A stretch of DNA of 64,000 nucleotides. Source: Dyella halodurans. GTDB lineage: Bacteria; Pseudomonadota; Gammaproteobacteria; Xanthomonadales; Rhodanobacteraceae. Location: positions 62,001-126,000 of the forward strand of contig NZ_JAPDPF010000008.1 of the NCBI RefSeq assembly GCF_026283925.1, written 5' to 3'. The notes under the pieces were generated by a model. It was given only the letters and a program-made list of their open reading frames with translations, did not search any database and was not told the DNA's origin. Of the stretch, positions 61,287-64,000 are shown one piece after another. Both the position numbers and the translations under genes were made by a program. How positions within the stretch are numbered: position 1 is the stretch's first letter; every line of letters starts with the position of its first letter.

Positions 61287-62033
61287 TCAGCGCAGACCGC
61301 CGCCTGCAAACAGGTGTTCGCCAGTCAGCCAGGCCGAGTCGTCGGAAGCGAGGAAGGTGACGATCGTGGCGATATCGTGCGGCTGGCCTATGCGGCCAAG
61401 CGGCGTGTTGGCGACGGCGTGCGATTCGAATTCAGAGCCGATAAAGCCTGCCGTGTGCGCGCCTTCCGTTTCGACCATGCCGGGATTGACCGCATTGACG
61501 CGAATCTTGCGCGGGCCAAGCTCACGCGAGAGCACGCCGGTAATCGCATCCACGGCGCCCTTGGTGGCGGTGTATACCGAGCTGCCGGGAGGCACGACGC
61601 GAGTAACCAGCGAACCGATATTAATCACGCTGGAACCTTCGCCCAGGTGCTTGGCCGCCGCCTGCGTGGTCAGCAGCAGGCCAAGCACGTTGACGTTGAA
61701 CTGCTTGTTGAAATGCTCTTCGGTGATGTCTTCGAGCGGGGCAAACTCGTAGACGCCCGAATTGTTGACCAGGACATCGAGCTTGCCGAAATGCTTGATG
61801 GCGGCGTCGACGATGCCTTTCGCATCGGCGGCCTTGGAGACATCACCGCCTACCGACACTGCCTTGCCGCCGGCCGCGGCAATCTCGGCAACCACGGCGT
61901 CGGCGCCCGCCTTGCTCGACGCATAGTTCACGACGACCGATGCACCGGCGGCAGCGAGCGACTTGGCGATGGCGGCGCCAATGCCTTTGGATGCGCCGGT
62001 GACGATGGCGACTTTACCTTTGAGCTTGCTCAT
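61287..62033 (-). CDS. SDR-family oxidoreductase
   Basis: A 248-residue classical SDR starting MSKLKGKVAIVTGASKGIG. It has the NNSG motif, INIGSL (catalytic Ser), the Y-T-A-T-K catalytic pair and VNPGMVET. The C-terminus GEHLFAGGGL is usual for 3-oxoacyl-ACP-reductase-like members. It is divergent from an ArsR-type regulator with about 100 bases between starts. It may act on small carbonyl compounds or acyl chains. Confidence 0.93.
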   Translation of the reverse strand: MSKLKGKVAIVTGASKGIGAAIAKSLAAAGASVVVNYASSKAGADAVVAEIAAAGGKAVSVGGDVSKAADAKGIVDAAIKHFGKLDVLVNNSGVYEFAPLEDITEEHFNKQFNVNVLGLLLTTQAAAKHLGEGSSVINIGSLVTRVVPPGSSVYTATKGAVDAITGVLSRELGPRKIRVNAVNPGMVETEGAHTAGFIGSEFESHAVANTPLGRIGQPHDIATIVTFLASDDSAWLTGEHLFAGGGLR

Positions 62034-62132
62034 GACGTGTTCCTTTGGAGGGAGGGAGAGGCACGATCTACTTCAATAGTTCGCAACATATGAACTTCTG
62101 AACTAATTATCAAGAGCTGATAAAATCAAACG

Positions 62133-62516
62133 ATGAGGCCCCTGACCCACCCGTCGCTGGAAGACATAACCGTAGAGGGCATCCTGCATGCGCTATCGGA
62201 CCCCGTGCGCGTGGCGATCTTCGCGGAGCTGGCTGGGTCCGCCTGCGCCCACACCTGCTCGAACTTCCTGCAGGTGAGCGACCGCAGCATTCCGAAGTCC
62301 ACGCTTTCGCAGCATTTCCGCGCGTTGCGGGAGGCGGGGTTGATACGCAGCGAGCGGCATGGCGTGGAAATGCACAACAGCTCTCGCCGCGAAGAAATCG
62401 AACAGCGCTTTCCGGGCTTGCTCGCCGCGATCATGAATGCACACCGCATTCAATCCACCAGCCGCTCGCGTCCAGCGAAACGACAGGCTGCCACGTCGAA
62501 GGCGAAGGCAGGATGA
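62133..62516 (+). CDS. ArsR-family winged-helix regulator
   Basis: A 127-residue protein starting MRPLTHPSLEDITVEGILHALSDPVRVAIF. The helix-turn-helix is SIPKSTLSQHFRALREAGLIRSERHGVEMHNSSR, the common ArsR/SmtB form without an obvious metal-binding Cys motif (ACAHTC is present near residue 38). A basic Lys/Arg tail follows. It is divergent from the SDR gene and probably controls it. Confidence 0.9.
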   Translation: MRPLTHPSLEDITVEGILHALSDPVRVAIFAELAGSACAHTCSNFLQVSDRSIPKSTLSQHFRALREAGLIRSERHGVEMHNSSRREEIEQRFPGLLAAIMNAHRIQSTSRSRPAKRQAATSKAKAG

Positions 62517-62737
62517 TGTTGGTGTCGCGCGGTGGTCTGAGATGGTGCGTCACGCCACGCCGCGTCCCCGCGCTCGCGGCAGGCATCATGCACGAAGCGG
62601 GCAGTTGGCTGACTTCGTAATAGGGCAATGCCTGCATAAAGGCGTTTCCAGTCGCGGCATCCTACCTACGTCTGATCGGTCCTCTGTTAGATCCAGACGC
62701 CATGAGTCGGTCCTCTACCCCCTAGAATCGGCTCATC

Positions 62738-62764
62738 GGCCCCCCGCAAGGGGGGCCTTTCTTT
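62738..62764 (+). terminator. Rho-independent terminator
   Basis: GGCCCCCC-GCAA-GGGGGGCC followed by TTTCTTT is a classical terminator for the plus strand. It lies about 220 bases after the ArsR-type gene, so the transcript has a long 3' tail or an unseen small RNA. Confidence 0.8.
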
Positions 62765-62772
62765 GTCCGTTC

Positions 62773-63090
62773 TTAGAGCCTGTTCACGATCTCCGCGTAG
62801 CCCGCGTTGAGTGCGTGTGCCCGCCAGGGAGTGGTGCGTGGCGAAGCGCCTGCACGCGGGGAGGCGCCATGCATGGCGCCGGCTTTGAGGAGCGAGGACT
62901 GGTTGTCAGGTCGAGCCGCGCGCCGGTTCCTGGCGGGCACACGCACTCAACCCTTCGGGCCGGGTCTGTTTGCCCCCAGCCCCGCGTCATCACTCAGTCG
63001 TGTACGGACGTACACTCCTTCGTTCTTCCTTGGTCTGCGCGCAAACAGCTCCCGGCGCGGGCCACGCGGAGATCGTGAACAGGCTCTTAG
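62773..63090. repeat. Nested inverted-repeat element, MITE-like
   Basis: Outer arms AGAGCCTGTTCACGATCTCC (from 62775) and its exact inverse (ending 63088) enclose inner arms GTTGAGTGCGTGTGCCCGCC (from 62806) and its inverse (62929-62951). Between the inner arms is a perfect 18-bp palindrome GGCGCCATGCATGGCGCC (62863-62880). There is no coding capacity. Three nested palindromes in about 315 bases point to a small non-autonomous mobile element or structured repeat. Confidence 0.75.
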
Positions 63091-63117
63091 GCCGCGCCCT
63101 GGCCCGCGCAAGCAAGC

Positions 63118-64000
63118 TCAGCTCGCAGCACCGTTCAGGTAATCCAGCGTGGCTTGCAGCATGGACGCCATGCCGATCTTGAGTGCGGCTTCGTCCATGA
63201 AGAATTTCGGCGAGTGGTTGGCAGGCGCCTTCGAGGCATCCTGTCCAACCGGCGTGGAGCCAACGAAGAAGTAGACGCTGGGCACTGCCTTGGCGAAATA
63301 GGCGAAGTCTTCCGAGGCCATCCACGGCTTGGCTTCGATCGCGTGGTCGCTGCCGATCGCCTTGCCGATGCTGGCGCGCACGCGCGCAGCCAGCGCAGGG
63401 TCATTCACCAGCACCGGGTTGCTGTCGCCAACGGGAATGGTGGCGTCCACGGTGGCGCCATTGGCCTGGGCAATGTGATCGGCGATGCTCTTGAGGTTGT
63501 CGATGGCCTGCTGGCGCATGACCGGATCGAAGGTGCGCAGCGTGCCTTGCAGCTCCACCTTGTCGGGCACGATGTTGAAGCGTTCGCCGCCTTCGACGAT
63601 GCCGAAGCTGAGCACGGCAGGGAGGTCACCGATATTGAGTTTGCGACTCACGATGGTCTGGGCGGCACTGATGATTTCTGCCGACGTGACGATGGGATCC
63701 ACGCCATTCCAGGGCAAGGCGCCGTGGGTCTGGCGGCCGTGCACGACCAGCTTGAACCAGTCCGAGCCGGCCATCGTCGGGCCCGGGCGCACGGCAACTG
63801 TGCCGGTGTTGAGCGCGCTGACCACGTGCATGCCGAACATCGCATCCGGCTTGAAGTCGCGGAACACGCCTTCCTTCAGCATCAGCGAGGCGCCACCTTC
63901 TTCGCCAGGGGGCGCACCTTCCTCGGCGGGCTGGAACACGAACATCACTTCGCCGGGCAGGTCCTTCTTCATGCCGGCCAGCACGGTCGCCAGTCCAAGC
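63118..64000 (-). CDS. M20-family amidohydrolase, N-terminus cut by window edge
   Basis: The open frame continues past the right end, so the start and first metal ligands are missing. The visible part has MFVFQPAEEG (metal-ligand Glu pair), MFGMHVVSALNTG, the dimerisation domain KLVVHGRQTHGALPWNGVDP, and the last ligand in NHSPKFFMDE. This is the hippurate hydrolase/aminoacylase type of M20D peptidase, which removes acyl groups from amino acids or similar amides. It is alone on its strand in the visible region. Confidence 0.9.
   Translation of the reverse strand, partial: LGLATVLAGMKKDLPGEVMFVFQPAEEGAPPGEEGGASLMLKEGVFRDFKPDAMFGMHVVSALNTGTVAVRPGPTMAGSDWFKLVVHGRQTHGALPWNGVDPIVTSAEIISAAQTIVSRKLNIGDLPAVLSFGIVEGGERFNIVPDKVELQGTLRTFDPVMRQQAIDNLKSIADHIAQANGATVDATIPVGDSNPVLVNDPALAARVRASIGKAIGSDHAIEAKPWMASEDFAYFAKAVPSVYFFVGSTPVGQDASKAPANHSPKFFMDEAALKIGMASMLQATLDYLNGAAS

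Larger units (their letters stand above)
62517..63117. other. Gap holding terminator and repeat element
   Basis: 600 bases between the ArsR-type gene and the M20 gene. It contains a rho-independent terminator (62738-62764) and the nested inverted-repeat element (62773-63090). The stretch TCGGTCCTCT occurs twice (around 62670-62720). No gene is supported. Confidence 0.55.

Noticed and set aside
62517-62737. A tRNA or other known RNA ending at the terminator 62738-62764
   Set aside because: No cloverleaf, CCA end or known RNA signature is visible; a small RNA cannot be excluded but is not supported.
1-64000. Insertion sequences or prophage
   Set aside because: No transposase, integrase, phage structural gene or IS-type ends with a coding frame were found.

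Overview
The window is high-GC, densely coded DNA with short intergenic gaps. The gene set suggests a gammaproteobacterium of the Xanthomonadales/Rhodanobacteraceae type (Dyella, Luteibacter or Rhodanobacter-like). It includes a large Xanthomonas/Caulobacter-type TonB receptor with plant-polysaccharide hydrolases, a Crp/Clp-type TGTGA-N6-TCACA site, nrdA/nrdB and many one-gene regulator/target pairs. This placement is an inference from gene families, not from a marker gene. There is no rRNA, tRNA, CRISPR array, transposase or prophage in the window.

Layout. 1-5.1 kb: the 3' end of a TolB-like/TPR protein, small unknown proteins, a DUF5996 protein and a streptogramin-lyase-like propeller. 5.2-6.8 kb: a two-gene minus-strand unit with a membrane haem-type sensor (DUF3365 plus HAMP) followed 3 bases later by a TIR-domain protein. 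7.0-10.6 kb: a LysR/SDR divergon, an exported glyoxalase-fold protein and a periplasmic alpha-carbonic anhydrase. 10.6-17.1 kb: a complete tripartite multidrug efflux locus (EmrB, NodT-type outer membrane factor, EmrA) with three separate MarR regulators. 17.1-19.2 kb: small lipoproteins and an unrecognised conserved protein.

19.7-29.6 kb is a xyloglucan-type polysaccharide utilisation locus: a XylR-like regulator, a GH3 glycosidase, a GH74 xyloglucanase and a TonB-dependent receptor. The last two are coupled by a TAATG stop/start overlap. A 20-bp imperfect palindrome occurs upstream of both the regulator and the receptor and is a candidate shared operator. 30-41.4 kb: a degenerate type II dehydroquinase paralogue, an aldo/keto reductase with divergent LysR, a DUF4239 membrane protein, an amidohydrolase, an FAD monooxygenase, the MdtJI polyamine exporter and an S9 (DPP IV-like) peptidase. 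41.5-48.8 kb: two FtsX-type permeases without an ATPase, a BlaI/M56 (BlaR1-like) pair with two textbook BlaI operators, a small membrane protein with an SPFH lipoprotein, and a bacteriohaemerythrin.

48.8-53.4 kb carries class Ia ribonucleotide reductase. nrdA is preceded by a cobalamin riboswitch, and nrdB lies downstream but is separated from it by a GIY-YIG nuclease gene on the opposite strand. That gene is bracketed by paired REP-like palindromes. The same palindrome family occurs at five places in the window; one copy (23.7-24.0 kb) is symmetrically extended by three 20-bp tandem units on each side. 53.7-64 kb: a DJ-1/PfpI protein, a TIR-TM-TPR membrane protein behind a perfect Crp site, a UlaG-like hydrolase, a DUF1223 protein, several small unknown genes, an SDR/ArsR divergon, a nested palindromic element (62.77-63.09 kb) and an M20 amidohydrolase cut by the window end.

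The most interesting candidates are the GIY-YIG/REP cassette, the haem-sensor/TIR pair, the B12 riboswitch on an oxygen-dependent RNR, and the shared xyloglucan operator.
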